Assembly: GCF_011397635.1 (NCBI RefSeq) | Contig: NC_064763.1 | Span: 26,859,437-26,923,436, forward strand | DNA from: Epinephelus fuscoguttatus | Lineage: Eukaryota > Chordata > Actinopteri > Perciformes > Serranidae | Direction: 5' to 3' | Length of the DNA: 64,000 nt | Shown: positions 1 to 11,661 of the stretch, piece by piece | How positions within the stretch are numbered: position 1 is the stretch's first letter | Layout of the letters: every line of letters begins with the position of its first letter | Notes under the pieces: model-generated | Database searches by the model: none | The model's input: only the letters and a program-made list of their open reading frames with translations | Told to the model about the DNA's origin: nothing | Made by a program: the position numbers and the translations under genes

Positions 1-290
1 GTCAACACCCCGACCTCTGACTAATCAGATCACTGAAGAAAACAGTGTCCATGGACGATATCATATGAAGTATCCTAATTCATTCATGGTTGTGATGATG
101 CTGCTTGTAATTAACACCCTCACCTCTTTGACATGAACACGCTCGTGGCTGGATAGGAAAACCCAGAGTTGACCGAACTAGCTGATAACCAGCTTTGTAG
201 TACCGGTTACCCAGATGGTCAATGTTAGGGTTAGTCAAGCCAGATAACGAGAAGATATCTTGGGTAAGTTGAACTGGCTTCGTAGTACAG
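1..290. other. no feature recognised at left edge
   Basis: I see no exon, RNA or recognisable repeat here. If the MHC-like exon that follows belongs to a real gene, its earlier exons (leader and alpha-1 domain) would lie mostly outside this window. Confidence 0.4.
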
Positions 291-565
291 GCCTCAGATG
301 TCATCACCTGCCCCAAAGATGAAGTGATTACAGAAGAAGAAAATACTCTCATTTGCTTCGTCAACTACTCCTTCCCTCCCAACATCAACATTAAGTGGAC
401 AAAGAATGACATAGAAATAATAGTGGAAGATCATTTCATCAAATACATACCCAATCCTGATGGGACATTTTATGTGTTTGTCCCAAAGGTAGGAGAAATC
501 TACGGCTGTGCTCATGTCTCCTGTCCTCTCCAGAGGTGGATGCATGTGTTGGCGCAGAGTCCAGT
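291..565 (+). pseudogene. orphan MHC class II alpha-type Ig C1 exon (probable relic)
   Basis: An open exon follows a TACAG acceptor at 286-290 and reads like the membrane-proximal alpha-2 Ig domain of MHC class II alpha: CPKDEV, then ENTLICFV, PPNINIKWTKND, NPDGTF and EIYGC. Both Ig cysteines and the core Trp are present. About 50 residues separate the cysteines, against about 55 in usual class II alpha domains; the missing stretch falls in the strand before the second cysteine. The frame stays open to 609 and a GT donor is possible near 566. No connecting-peptide/transmembrane exon is visible before the oppositely oriented channel gene begins at 683. I therefore read it as a decayed or orphan exon. 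A real gene with an unusual end cannot be excluded, because the 5' part is outside the window. Confidence 0.6.
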
Positions 566-583
566 GTGTGTGTGTATACTACT

Positions 584-589
584 TTTATT
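584..589 (-). promoter_or_regulatory. candidate poly(A) signal of the 5-HT3-like gene
   Basis: AATAAA on the minus strand (TTTATT on plus), about 95 bases past the stop codon of the channel gene. It overlaps the end of the MHC-like open frame on the other strand. Confidence 0.45.
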
Positions 590-682
590 TTTTCTCATTT
601 TGTCTTTATAACTGTATAAACAGCCAACCTGCCATACTTTTGCTGATGATCAAAACAAGCATGTGTGATTAAGCTCTCCTCA

Positions 683-3600
683 TCATGAACTTGCATGTGA
701 GCTACTCAAGGTCCAGACACATACAATGGTGATTAAGCAGATCAAGATGAAAATAACGTACAAGCCGAATAGCAGACGGTCAATTACAATCCCCATCATT
801 TGCCATTCCTGTGACATATGGTTCCCCTTGAAGTGTTTGTCCATGTGGTGGCGAATGGCCATGAGATCTTTGCTCAGCTTTCTCAGTTCATCCAGAGCTG
901 GCTCATGAAGGGGTGTCACAGGGGGTGTATCAACAGAGACACTGCTGATATTCATTGCTGGATCTGTAAAAAAAAAAAAAATCAAGATTAGAGTTAGTGT
1001 GATGCATGGCGTGACACACTGTTTAAACAACAGACAGCAATCGGGGCTTGACATAAGCACTCACACACTTGCCAAATGCAGGTAGAGTTCAGCAGTGGTG
1101 TGTAACACAGTCACTCTGACTCACCACTTTGGTTGGTGGCATATGTGCATGCAGATTTATGTCTTTAATGTAGAACCAAAGTCCACAAACAAGAGTTCCA
1201 CCCTGAATGTTTTAGCTGTCCTCTGTCAGCAGCATTTGCTGAGGTCAGCATAATGAGCTCATTTTTGTGTGTGGCCATCCCACTGTGGCGGTCACAAATT
1301 AAACACCAGAGCTGGAAGACCTGCCTGGAGATTCCCAGTCAGCTACACTGACACACAACTCACCTGTTTACATTTAATTAAGGCCTAAAGTTACTCATAT
1401 TTAAGGGCAGGCTACTTTGAGTGACAGGCTGTCTGCTGATAGTGATGTCGTGTTCTCAATCAGATCCACCCCTCGCTCCTCAAAGGCGCCAGCCTCTCAC
1501 CCAAATATAATCACATCTAGCTCCAAATAACCAAGATGGCAACATCCATAATGCTTTACTCCAAAATAGGAGTCGACAAACCCATTAGCGACGTCACAGC
1601 AGCTATGTCCATTATTTCTTCAAATCATTTTTACAAATTACTGTTTCCAAGATCAAGAAGACCGAATGAACATTAATGCTCTATTTTCTTATACAGTTAA
1701 TATCATAAGAACTTTGTTCAAACAAACTTTATACAAAATTACAGGAAAAAGATCATTTATTGTACCTCTGGCAGGTGCATGAGGGGACATTGCGACGTGT
1801 CGGCTCCTCTTTGCCCGGGGGACACAAACAATAACAGCTAGATATCGTAACACGAGGACTTTGAGCCAGTTAGGCATCACACCGTGCTGGTCACCACTGA
1901 GCTGGATGTTAGTGATAAACACCGTCTCCAACAGGCTTGCCACCATCAGAGCAAGGCTGATCGAGAAGAAAACATCTACAGGAAACACAAAAAGGGTGGA
2001 AAGAAATAAAGAGACTCTTTCATTAAAAATGAATTCATTAAGGGTGGGTAACAGATTTCTCGTAGCTCACTTGTGCTATCAGAGAACCAGGGTTAGGGTT
2101 GTAGCATCTCTTTCAAGCATCTGCTCGATATCTTGTGATGCCGATATATGAACACATGTACAGTATTACAAGATTCATTTCATTTAGGTAGAACGTCCAC
2201 TTAAGGAGGTTGACTCAAGTCTACATGTGCCGGTGTTGGTGTAGTAATGTCTTATGTTTAGCAACAGAAGTGTGAGGTGAGACCAAACTTACACACTCAG
2301 TTGCCAATGTACTGGTTATGGCTACTGGTTATCAGTCCTGCAACAAATCCTCCCATCACAAAGGGTATAATGTTCAGGTCTTGGTGAAGGTGTTTTAGAG
2401 ACAGTTTAACTGTATGTTGATATCAGAGGATGTAGTTTGTGGGGCTGTTACATTGACCTTAGTTAAAATTACACTCTGACTGAGCAAAATGCTTCAAAGA
2501 GAACCAGCTTTTCAGAGGGCAAGGTACTAATAATGCAGCAAGGCATCTGGTCAAGAAGAAACGCTAGTCTAAATATAAAAGAAAAAGCATGGCCCTTATC
2601 TCAATATGAGGTGTAGTTGGCTAATTTAAAACTATCACAGGTGTCACTCACTCATGAGAGGTGTTGAATTTCCAGTGACAGGCAGCAGATCGTTCATGAT
2701 TAGCAAGAAAACGGTGTAGCCCAGGATGAGGGTCATTTTGAAGGAGGACCGGTCCACACTATGGGGAGGCAGCAGGAAGCTGAAGAGGTCCAATGTGATG
2801 AGGAAGCAGCTGGGCATCAGGAGGTTTACAACATAGAGGACTGGCCTACGTCTCAAAACAATCTTAAGATAAAACAACAAAAGTTTTTAGTGAGAATTTA
2901 CAATATCAGTCTAATTACCATCACTAAAATAGACTTTTGCCAAGAATATTGGCCTTTACAAGCCCCTGTGAAACTGTGTTGCAGTTTCTGATGCTTTTTG
3001 GTGGCCCCTCAGGGATCCATCATTGGCCCTCACATTGTTTTCTGTTGACATGCTTCTCCTATGATAAAACATCCACAAAAACACCCACTACCCTCACTTC
3101 CTTAAACTCAAAAATGAAAGAAAGAAAAAACTTTCATGTTGGCATTTTTAGCATGTCCTATCAATTTAATCTTTCCAGGATTAATCACATAAATAATTAA
3201 AATCAATGCTGAAAGGATAAATGATTCCGCATGTTAATAAATGATTACATAAAATAACTTACATAGTATCTGATCTCAGAGTAGCTTCCAGCAGTTATGT
3301 TCAAGGTTCTCGGAGCTTCTATGATATCTAAAAGCTCCCACTCCCCTTGAATCTGCATCACATTTCTAGACTCCGCCAGGATCGCTTCAGCTGAGGAACC
3401 TGCAAACATCCTTACATCTTCCACTGGAATACAGTTTCAGGAAAGTTTGTCCATATTAGTTGCTCAGTCTGTGTGAAGTCATGCACATGAGTAAAGCAGA
3501 GCTGTCAAAGCTGAGTTTGTAAATGTTACGACCTGAAGATATTTGAATTAATTTATTTAATCGTACTGAAATTTTGGCTTGACTTGTGTAAAGCATTTAG

Positions 3601-6600
3601 TTTTCATCTTTAGAAATGCATAATTAGTGCAAAACACAACAACAACAACAACAACAACAAAAAGTAATTAAACTCTTAACCTCAGAAATGAAAATTTTGA
3701 TTTTGGTATTTTTAAATGTAAATTAAAGACCTATCTTTTTTAATCTGCATTTTAATGTGGAGTAACCTTACAGTTCTGGTTATTTTTATGCTATTTTATG
3801 TATTTATTCACTCTTTTTATTCTGTGTGGAGTTTTAATCATTTGTTTTGTTAGTTTGTTCTGTTTTGGTTGCACTGATGACTCTGTCAAAAACTAAAAAG
3901 TGTCCAAAAAGCTGCTGGACAGACTGCAACCAGTTGCTACAAAACGCCCACGTTTGGGACCTAAAAAAAACAAAAAACAAAAAACAAAAAACGCGATGAA
4001 CACAGCAATGACTTGCTAAATCACAATGTTGTTTCTGTGTTGGTCCAGAACAGTGGTCTGCAGCTTAGCAGGCGTATAGCCTATGTGACACGCCATCCAT
4101 CAACCCCTCCACTTCCCGCTGATAAAGTCAGCTTACATATTTAGTCACTGTACAAACATTTATATGATACATGTAAAATGTAAAAATATAGTGTATTTGC
4201 ATAAATGTACAATGCCAAAATTTTCTTCTGGCGATAAGGCTTTGTTTTATCTGCAGACTTACCAAGGTGTAGAAATGGTCCAAAGGTCAGCGAGCAATTT
4301 TGGATATCAAAGGGAAAAGTGTAGATTTCTAATCGGCAGGAGGTCACCATTCTTAATGGCCTATCATCATACACACGACCTGTGTTGTATAAGTAGACGT
4401 AGGGAATAAAAGGAGATGTGTCCTCATCCATGCTGAAAAGAAATAACATGGAAGTTTAAAATAATAATAATTGTACATTAAAGTAATGAATGTTCTACTC
4501 AGCTGACTTTTTCCCTTTGTTTCGTGAAATAACCACCAAATATTTTAAAGTGTTTGTACATAATACATGTAATAATATGTCCAAAAGAAGCATGAAAGAT
4601 AAACCACTGCGTGTCCAACAGCTATAAAGTTGCTGCCATTGTCTAGGAGATAGGGTCTATTGATGGTGTGATTACTTTTGTTTTCTTTACAGAGTACTGA
4701 ACGTCATTTTAACTTACATCTCCGCAATGATGACGTCTGGGATCCAAAGCTTGTCTCGAGGGACAGAAACTCTTCTAACACCACATTCCTTCTCATCCCA
4801 GCTCAGTCCCTCTATATTCCATTCCTACATTAAACAGAACAACATCAGCATGATGTACCACGTAATTGTGCCAGTACATTCTTTACATAGTTTAATTTAA
4901 AGCATAAGTGCGCATTGATGACTGTGTGTGTGTGTGTGTATCCGTCTGTCTAATCTCACAAACTACTGAACCAGTCAGCCTAATATTTTGTGTTCACAGT
5001 TGTCGAAAAACTTATATTACTGATTGTTTCATATCGTCACTGATTGCTGACTCCTCACTCCTCTTAACCAGCCTGTAGGGACTGCAACTTTTCCAGAGAT
5101 CACCTCAGCTACATTTTGGTCATCATCGTGGCTCAAACACTGATATCCATAAAAAGTTTGGTCTTATAATAAAGCAGAGCATCTGCAGATTAATTCAATA
5201 CTTGATGTGTTATGATCCACCAAAGTTAGACACGTTACAAGTTGAAATAGTCCCACTTTTGACTAAGGGAGGCGGTGGGGGCAATTCCACTGGCCACAGC
5301 CCTCTCCAGTCTAGATGCATCATTCTGTCCTCTGCATATGTTGCAGTGCATCTGCTGAACGTGCTCTTATCAAATCCCAAAGACCACAATAAAAAAAAAA
5401 CTACTAACAAATATTAGCAAAACTAGAAACTGGAAACTTCTGGGTTCTGTTTCAGTCATAAAAACAAAAATTACTATCCTGCCTTGGACCTTGGTTGCCA
5501 GACTGTGGCAGGGCTGACACATAAGCCCTGTTTCCACCAAGCAGTATGGTACGGCTCAGTCCAGTTCAGTTCGGTACGCATTTTTTCCGTTTCCACTGTG
5601 AAACGTTGTGGATGGCACCAATGGAACTGTTCTTTAACATCCCCATTTTTGGTCCCCCCTCTGTTGGGGGTCACTCTGCTCAGGGCTGAGTTGTGGCTGG
5701 TTTGAGGCTTATATAACCACTGTTCATACATGAAGAGTTTTATTACTGTAACTATAAAATGAAAGGATGTTTCGCTGCCTCTTGCAGCAGCTGGAGTCTG
5801 AGAAAAAAAAAAAAATTCAGTGGGCCAACTGCCGGCAACTTTTGGGGCAGAGTGTTTACTTGTAATGTTACTCAGTGCATGTGTTGACCACGTGAATCCA
5901 TCAACACACCTTAAAGGGACATTGTGTAACATATTCAGTTGTTTATTGGCAAAAATTGATGTCTGCATTCATAAATATGTCATCACTGGTGTACTATTAC
6001 CTCCCCCAATAATCTGACTTATTCTCGTAAAAGGAGAATTTCGGATTTGTTTGTACATTGTGCGTCGTTTGTGGGGTTCCATTACGTTTCACCATCTTGA
6101 GAATACACCCGCCAGCAAGGGACATACAGCACCACCTGCGTTTTCGTTGAGAGCCAGGCCAGCACTGCGTGACTGAGGAGCCGAAGGAGAGGAGCAAGAG
6201 GCGCTTCGCTACTACCCTGGCAAATTTGAAACAAAGTCCCACTCTTTGAGCATAATGCAGGATCATGCATATGCAGCATCATGGGAGACGGAATCCTTGT
6301 CGCCAAGAAAGCACAAAAGGGAATAGAAAAGGCGGCGTGACCGGCGAATTAAAAAAAAACTAAGGCCCACATCGGGGTAGCCTTTCCCAAGTAGAGAGAG
6401 CTGCTGAGGGAGAATGGTAATGCAATCACAGGCCAGCGCCGCTGTTGGCTGTTAGCCGCTGTTAGCGGCCAGTCGCTAACAGCCTCATCCCTCTCCTCGC
6501 ATCACTGCGCCGCTGTTAGCGCTGGCCTGTGATTGTATTACCTTTTTCCTTCAGCAGCTCTCTCCACCTGGGAAATGCAACCCCAATGCTGACCCTTGTT

Positions 6601-9600
6601 TTTTTAATTCGCCGGTCACGCTGCCTTTTTGATTCCCTTTTGCACTTTGTTGGCGACGAGGATTCCGTCTCTCGTGATGCTGCATAATACATAATCCTGC
6701 ATTATGCTCAAAGAGTGGGACTTTATTATGTGGCACTAGTGCCACTGGCCACTAACAGCTGTTACCGGCACAGTAATCAACTTGTGTCGTGTGTGTCTGT
6801 GTAGGAGCCTGAATGAATACTCCATGTAGTATTGGATGACATGGTTTCATCAGTGTTATCATAGCTTTTTGGTACACAGCTGCTACAGTTGTTGCAATAC
6901 GTGTTTGAAACAGTGAGGCGCTAGAGTGCGCCATCTGTTTGAATGCAATATATGATTTCAACGTTAGATGGGAGAAATTCCTACACACCGTGGCTTTAAA
7001 TTTCAGTGCGATAACTTTGACCATTCCATTAGTTTTTATATGACATACACTTTTAGTAATGAGTGGATCTTCAAGTGTTTATACAGGTAATTTTGACGTG
7101 TTTTATGTATTACATATATTCTAATCCTCAAAAAGCTTCGCAGTTAGTCTTTTCTATGGGCTACGGCAACACTAAACCACTGCGTTTGTCTAAGCACTGC
7201 TCGGACGGGATTAGTTTTACATGGGCATGTGGGGTAATATCGCTTTACCACAGGACGTTGGTAATATTAATGGCCGATTCGCACAGGATAAGAAATATCC
7301 CAGAGAGGGGAGAGGGAGAAATATAGCTAAATCAGATGAAAATAGAAAAGATTGTCTCTGTATTTTATTTCTGTTTTCAGTGTTTAATTAAGGTGGGAGA
7401 GGCAGAGGGCTGAGGGAGATCGGACGCCTCCAGAGAGGGGAGAGGGAGAAATATAACAAAATAAGATTAAATAGGAAAAACCTGTTTTCCTCTTTTATTT
7501 TATTTTCAGTGTTTAATCAAGGGTGGGGGAATGAGGTGGTGGAAGTTACTTTCTTTTGATGAGTAACTGATGGCTATTTGTGACTCAGATTTGTTTATTT
7601 ATTTATTTCAGTTTGAAGTTATTTTTATTCAATATTTATTTATTTATTTATTTCAGGTTGAATTTTTTATTTTATTTGACTCATACAGCCAAACTACTGT
7701 ATCTACACTACATTTGTTATTGCCAGTAAAGGTTGTCAAGTTAAATGGCAAGTTGTTGTACGGTCATTTTGTACCTATGATACATTTGGGATGGGGGCCT
7801 CCAAATAAAATTTCGCTTAGGGCCCCAATTTGGTCAGGGGCAGCCCTGTGCCAATGCAAGCATTACCAGGAGAAGGAGAAGGAGCAACCCCCCCTTCCGT
7901 CACCGCCTGACTGTATAAAAGAATCAGGTGGAAACATGCAATAGACAAAATAATGTAGACCTATTTAATAAATGTTCAACGACAACTTGCACTGGCGACG
8001 GCGTAGGAGTGGCGACGTACTTATCAACGACGACTTGCACTGGCGACGGAGTAACGTTAGGGCCACACCGCCCGCGGAAGCGCCGCGAATAGCCTCGAAG
8101 TGCCGAGAAGAGAAGGCAGTTTCCTTTCGGCGCCCATGTTAACCGACTGTGTCGTCCACACTGGCCGCGCCGCGCCGGGAAGCTCCGCGATTTGCAGCGA
8201 TCAGTTCGGCGTCTGGTCTATTTTCTGCGCGAGCCGCGAGGGAATCTGACAAGCCAGGCAGTGAAAAACAAGAGCTGGGAGCAGAATCGCTTGTCGACGG
8301 CATGGAGAAATGCGCGTCTGATGTGAACGGAGGTGCTCCGGCGCGCGCGAGAATTTCGGTGCGCTGCGCTTCCGCGGGCAGTGTGGCCCTGGCGTGAGTC
8401 AGCCAGTTCAGACGTTGATGTCACACGAGAGTCTCCTGCGGTAGGATTACCGTGGCACTATCCACCCGCCATAGCTGGTGTTGGCGCAGCGGGCTCCTCC
8501 GTTGGCGCCTCTCCTTCCGACGTTGTGTCCCTCTCTGCGAGTCATCTCCGCCCGAACGGGATTCGCCGAGATATACATCATTATTAATAGTAGCCTATTA
8601 ATTAATTATTAATGATATTCGAATTATCAAATTTAGGTTCGAACTTATAAAAAATATGTAGGCTATATTCGAATATATTTAGAACTTTTTTTGACAGCCC
8701 TAACACACATAGCCTATTTACTGCTGGTCTGTTCACACGGGATTAGTAATTGTCCGGGACCCTTTTACAGAAGGTAAAAGTCGCGTTAATCTTTACTGAC
8801 ATCATGCGGTAATGATTACTGACATGGCACATTCGGACAGGACTAAAATCTATGGTAATTATTACTTTACCCCACGTACCTATGTAAAACTAATCCCGTC
8901 CGAATAGTGCTTTAGAAGGACTAAATGCACCAACTCCAGTTTTTACATAGGCTATCCCATGGAGAGAGACTCTCACTGCAGCCTGTTTTATTATGGTCTG
9001 AAAATGTCGGCGTGCAGCCTCGTTCTGAGGACAATAAACAAGGTGCAGACTTCCCTCAGTGTTACCAGTACTGAGGAAACATGGACACTGTTATTTATTT
9101 TACATCATACAACCAACATACACCATCCTGCTCTCATAAATATTCATTAGAACACCAAACTAATGTTTGTGTCTTCATATTTGTGACTTGTATCAACAGA
9201 GAACAATATGAGGAGTTCCATTTGAAAATGCTATGTTGAAAAACACAATTTACACAATAACAATAAGACACTGTAATGTTTAACATTGTTAAGATCATGG
9301 TATTTGAACATCAATTTACAGACTATTTAAATTTCTGGTATGCCAAAAGATTTTAACGTATTTATAAATAATTTACATTTTGTCAGTGCTCTGAAAACTT
9401 ACCAGGACTTGCCATAAGAGTGATGTCACGGACTGGGCTTTTTCATTCTGGGGATGAGACATATGATTCTGAATGATCAGTTCACTAATGGTAGTTAAAA
9501 AAAAATACGCATGTTTCTATGCAAGCATGAATATATTTTTGTACAACTTGTGAACTCACCACTCCTAAAATTCCCTCCAAAGTCATTCCGACCGAAACAT

Positions 9601-10226
9601 TTAGTGCATCTGTGGGTTTTTTTACAGGTCGCAGATGTTTTTTATTAAATACTTCTCTCTCAAGTGCATCAAACAAGGATTCAAGAGTTGGGCTGGTGCA
9701 TCTCAGTGCTTCAGCAAAACCTAGGTTTAATGAGAGTAAGGGGAAAAAAATCAAATTCATGAGCTAGCCCAAACAGAAGTATTTATTTGCATTTGCTCAC
9801 ACGCAGATCATTCTCTGTATGCTGTACAGAATGGGGTAAGACTTAATGAACTAAATGCATCATATCATGCAGGACAGAGATCAAACTTTAAGGCCGATAT
9901 CATCATATTATTAATTTTTTTTTTTTTTAAATTAATAATCTTTTTTTCTATTGCTTATTAAATATAAAGTGAGAAAAGACACAAACTTTCAAATTTCTAT
10001 TTAATTATTTTTCAGCTTAGCTTGTATTTTCTTGTAAAAAATCTCAAAAAGTTAAGATTTCTTTAAGTTTCTCCCGGCTGACTATATTCCAGCTTTTAAC
10101 AGAGTATCCTAACTGTCTTTTTTGTTTTGTCAATTTACTGTGGAAAACTGTCAAAAATCTGTCTTTCTTACCGTGAAGCAGTGAAAAACAGATGAAAATG
10201 AGCCTGACTGTCTTCACCTCCATCAT
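683..10226 (-). CDS. 5-HT3-like Cys-loop ligand-gated ion channel subunit
   Basis: Nine coding exons, transcript order: 10172-10226, 9560-9720, 9403-9447, 4718-4824, 4263-4432, 3263-3423, 2652-2862, 1766-1975, 683-963; 466 aa. Phases match at every junction. The exon sizes 45, 107 and 170 resemble those of HTR3 genes. Exon 1 encodes a signal peptide. The extracellular domain has [12 protein letters not shown], the DKLWIPD loop and a perfect Cys-loop, [15 protein letters not shown] (13 residues between cysteines). RRRPVLYVV starts M1. M2 reads [15 protein letters not shown], preceded by an acidic residue as in cation channels. M3 is in 1766-1975. A short intracellular loop and M4 ([14 protein letters not shown]) are in the last exon. 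The loop B agonist Trp of 5-HT3A (LTFTSWLHT) is Phe here (LTFGPFLHL). The family is clear; orthology to a named HTR3 gene is not, so I give no symbol. The promoter would lie between 10227 and about 11.2 kb. Confidence 0.88.
3636..3992. repeat. simple A-rich tracts in intron 5 of the 5-HT3-like gene
   Basis: A (CAA)n run sits at about 3637-3662 and a (CAAAAAA)n run at about 3963-3992. The sequence between them is AT-rich intron without recognisable exons. Confidence 0.7.
5525..5910. mobile_element. one end of a hAT-like dispersed repeat
   Basis: The sequence starting GCCCTGTTTCCACCAAGCAG, followed by a GGTACGGCTCAG/CAGTTCGGTACG motif, is the kind of terminus seen in abundant fish non-autonomous elements. 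No matching inverted end (GGTGGAAACAGGGC) is found nearby, so it looks like a truncated copy. A 164-codon open frame on the minus strand here is by-chance coding of the repeat. Class is my inference. Confidence 0.4.
5911..6999. mobile_element. hAT-like non-autonomous element with a foldback core
   Basis: The ends are related inverted repeats: TTAAAGGGACATTGTGTAAC on the left and, reading inward from the right, TTTAAAGCCACGGTGTGTAG. These resemble the ends of the MITE at 58282. The centre holds a separate long inverted repeat (6233-6725). It lies in intron 3 of the 5-HT3-like gene. Confidence 0.5.
6233..6725. repeat. long inverted repeat (foldback), arms about 230 bp
   Basis: The left arm (GTCCCACTCTTTGAGCATAA onward) reappears as reverse complement in the right arm ending GCTCAAAGAGTGGGAC. 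Shared blocks include GACGGAATCC, CGGCGAATTAAAAAAA, GAGAGAGCTGCTGA and TCACAGGCCAGCGC. The short loop centre (about 6450-6500) has several copies of GCTGTTAGC. A transcript through it would form a strong hairpin. Confidence 0.8.
7186..8907. mobile_element. 1.7 kb inverted-end repeat element with a CpG-rich core
   Basis: The left end (TCGGACGGGATTAGTTTTAC near 7201) is inverted at the right end (GTAAAACTAATCCCGTCCGA near 8883-8902), and the similarity continues inward through a TGGGGTAA block. Inside are a ~130 bp direct duplication (7300-7430 and 7431-7555, each opening with CCAGAGAGGGGAGAGGGAGA) and a CpG-rich stretch at about 8041-8420. At 8690-8701 TTTGACAGCCCT resembles another hAT-like terminus, so elements are probably nested. 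No transposase is evident. Confidence 0.6.
7300..7555. repeat. imperfect tandem duplication, unit about 130 bp
   Basis: Two copies share the opening CCAGAGAGGGGAGAGGGAGA, then AATATA, a T-rich tract and TTTTCAGTGTTTAAT followed by AAGG. They have diverged by small indels. Confidence 0.65.
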
Positions 10227-10799
10227 CTTGTCTGTGTCAGCTGAACCTCATACCTTGTCCCACTGACAGCATTTCCAACTGGGTCACCTACATGTCATGT
10301 TTGTCAAAATAACAATGGTGTCATGTCAAATAAAGAAAAGGAGCAAACAGGTGAGTTTTGTTTCCCTTACATTTCATTTAAATGCAAGCAATGTTGTTGT
10401 CAACTTTTATTTGGTTTCACTTGTTAGGTCTGTTTATTTTTGGCAGTTTGGCCCACCCCGAACAAACATTATAAGTGCACACTTCAGCATGCAGTGGGCC
10501 TGCATCAGTTGGCCAACTCAAATCTACTTCATGCACAATACAAAAGGGTCAAGAGCTGCAGAAATCAGATTGGAGAACATTAGTGGATGCTAATTGAAAC
10601 ACAATGCATGAAATGATTTCCAGTGTAGGCTATTTTTGTTTTTGAAACATGTTAATCAAATGTAAAGAGAAAAAGACACACACACGAGATGATTTCCATT
10701 AATGGCAACTTGTTTTACTGCTCCCAAACTAAATGTTTTCCTATGAATATTAAACGCAAAGGAGGAACTGGGAGAGTTTAGACTTATATTCTCTTTTGT

Positions 10800-11251
10800 A
10801 TTAGTGCATCATATTACAGAGAAGTACAGTCAGGATCATCACTGTCATCAAGACTGTCTTTAAGGAAACATCTCTTAAGCTTAAGGGGTAAAAACAGATT
10901 TTACAATCATCTTTGCTTTAAGATGCTTTTGGGAAATGAGGTCCTGGACTTAGACTCAGGAGAAGGGCAAATAAAAGAACTTGTAGGACAGAGGAACATG
11001 TTTACAAGAAACCTCCAGGGTAGAGTGAATCCTGTGGACCCAGCTGTTGCAGTATGCAAATATCTGTTGTGTAACTGACAAGTTGGGAGGAGAAACAACA
11101 GGAGTTTCAAGAAAATCTCTCAAATATTCATTTCAGTGCCTCAGTGCCCTACAAATTAACTTACCAAGATCATTTTAAATAAAAGAAATGAACACAAAAT
11201 ATCAAATTGTAAAGGTGGACAGCTCAGTGTAAAAATGGAGACGCGTTACTT
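10800..11251. other. intergenic, no feature recognised
   Basis: This lies between the first exon of the 5-HT3-like gene (minus strand) and the orphan M4 exon. No exon or clear repeat was seen. It should include part of the upstream region of the channel gene. Confidence 0.4.
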
Positions 11252-11661
11252 TTAACTGCACAAATACAACCAACCCTCAGCCTTTCTCTGTAGTAATAAC
11301 TGATGAGGAATATGAGGAATCATTTTAACAAATAATAATTCAGAAAAGTCCCCAAAATATTTAAAGACAATAATCATAATCAGCATAATCGGGATGTGTT
11401 GTATGACTGCACCCGGGGTTATGAAGATGACTAATATGAAGGAGATATAAGTGCCAAAAAGTAGGCGGTCAATGTTGAAACCCACCTGGATCCACTCCTC
11501 CGAGCTCTGGTTTCCACCCAACTGCTGCTTCACCTGAAGGCAGAGGATCTGTAGGTCCCTACCCAGGTTCTTCAGCTCCTGCAGGGCCTTGTCCACATAT
11601 AGCTGTCCCTTCTGTTCTGGAGCCTCGCTGTCCTCTAACACCAGAGGGGAGACTTTCATTT
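11252..11661 (-). pseudogene. orphan last exon (M4) of a second 5-HT3-like gene
   Basis: After a CAATAG acceptor at 11662-11667 the minus strand encodes a protein end parallel to the last exon of the neighbouring channel gene: ALQELKNLGRDLQILC (compare [16 protein letters not shown]), EEWIQVGFNIDRLLFGTYIS (compare [20 protein letters not shown]) and a hydrophobic M4. The reading frame then runs on for about 50 unusual residues to a stop at 11252. I searched 11.7-14.1 kb by eye on the minus strand for M1-M3 and Cys-loop exons and found none. It is most likely the remnant of a tandem duplicate that lost its other exons. The open frame over about 400 bases suggests the loss is not very old, or that the exon is spliced to something I do not recognise. 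Confidence 0.7.

Noticed and set aside
5474-5968. 164-codon open frame on the minus strand
   Set aside because: Composed of a hAT-like repeat end and a T/A run; no domain.
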